64,000 nucleotides of DNA, taken from positions 518,774 to 582,773 of the forward strand of contig NZ_JAAVUV010000004.1 in assembly GCF_018449635.1 (NCBI RefSeq), read 5' to 3'. Below the pieces are notes generated by a model. The model made no database searches. It was not told the DNA's origin and worked only from the letters and a program-made list of their open reading frames with translations. The position numbers and the translations under genes are program-made. Source of the DNA: Caballeronia sp. dw_276 (GTDB taxonomy: Bacteria; Pseudomonadota; Gammaproteobacteria; Burkholderiales; Burkholderiaceae). Below are positions 63,739 through 64,000 of the stretch, piece after piece (within the stretch, counting starts at the first letter, position 1; each line of letters begins with the position of its first letter).

Positions 63739-64000
63739 ATTGATGCGCGCGGCGGTGGGGTTCGGTGGCTGTTTCCGACAGACTTAAACTGAATTGGCCG
63801 CCGTGCGAAACGGAGGGTTTGGCCCTCCTGGCACATGGAACATCTGGAACTTGCCCGAGAACACTGGTGGCGAAGCGTGTGGATGTAAGAGTTCGGAGGG
63901 GGAGGGGTTCAAGTGTCGATGGTTGCGGCGTCGAGCGTACTTTTGGGGTACCAAAAAGTCCGAAACTGCACGCTGGGGACACTTACGAGCCGATTGTTGA
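63739..64000. other. Non-coding end of the window
   Basis: No convincing gene is visible here. A frame of 68 codons from 63794 is biased in composition and unlike any family I know. An imperfect dyad (ACTTTTGG...CCAAAAAGT) lies at 63939-63959. It could be a regulatory site or part of the 3' region of the operon. Confidence 0.5.

Noticed and set aside
63794..64000. A 68-codon frame at the window end.
   Set aside because: Low-complexity composition and no recognizable motif; treated as non-coding.

Overview
The window looks like a chromosomal segment of a Burkholderia-type betaproteobacterium (Burkholderia, Paraburkholderia or Caballeronia). The evidence is the high GC content, an ornibactin/malleobactin-type siderophore locus in its usual gene order, a VgrG island whose effector resembles the VasX/BTH_I2691 group, and an oxidative L-arabinose pathway. 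No rRNA, tRNA, insertion sequence or CRISPR array was recognised.

Layout. 1-16095 (+): the 3' part of a hydroxamate siderophore operon: two NRPSs, ornithine N5-monooxygenase (pvdA), TonB-dependent receptor, hydroxyornithine formyltransferase (pvdF) and an IucB-type acyltransferase. By-eye pocket readings suggest serine for the only complete adenylation domain of NRPS 1 and an ornithine-type residue for NRPS 2. This fits an Orn-D-Asp-Ser-Orn peptide. 16269-16661: an AhpD-like protein. 16822-19197: a polar amino-acid ABC transporter (binding protein and two permeases) with no ATPase gene beside it. 19320-30056: a sulfur-scavenging region. It holds a DszC/SfnB-type flavoprotein and a TauD-type dioxygenase on +, and on - a second TauD, a sulfonate-type ABC transporter with two permeases, an NtaA/DszA-type monooxygenase and a TonB receptor.

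30954-48457 is a type VI secretion accessory island, partly AT-richer than its surroundings: VgrG, DUF4123 adaptor, a 1017-residue VasX-like membrane effector, an array of four DUF6708 predicted immunity genes alternating with N-terminally truncated effector copies, a PAAR protein, an unknown membrane protein, an orphan TssM and a small exported protein. The array is the most interesting part of the window. Each unit joins a near-constant effector segment, a variable effector tail, a variable immunity head and a near-constant immunity body, with stop/start overlaps at the junctions. One truncated effector copy has decayed to 24 codons. The layout suggests exchange or accumulation of effector-tip/immunity cassettes by homologous recombination.

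48726-56092: cytochrome b561-like protein, a giant CheB-CheR-PAS-histidine kinase-receiver protein, and a divergent cadA/cadR metal-resistance pair around a perfect MerR-type operator. 56300-63738: a sugar operon with YtfQ-YtfR-YtfT-YjfF-type transporter genes, an IlvD/Edd-family L-arabinonate dehydratase and an L-arabinose 1-dehydrogenase. It is preceded by a perfect 9-4-9 palindrome that is probably its operator.
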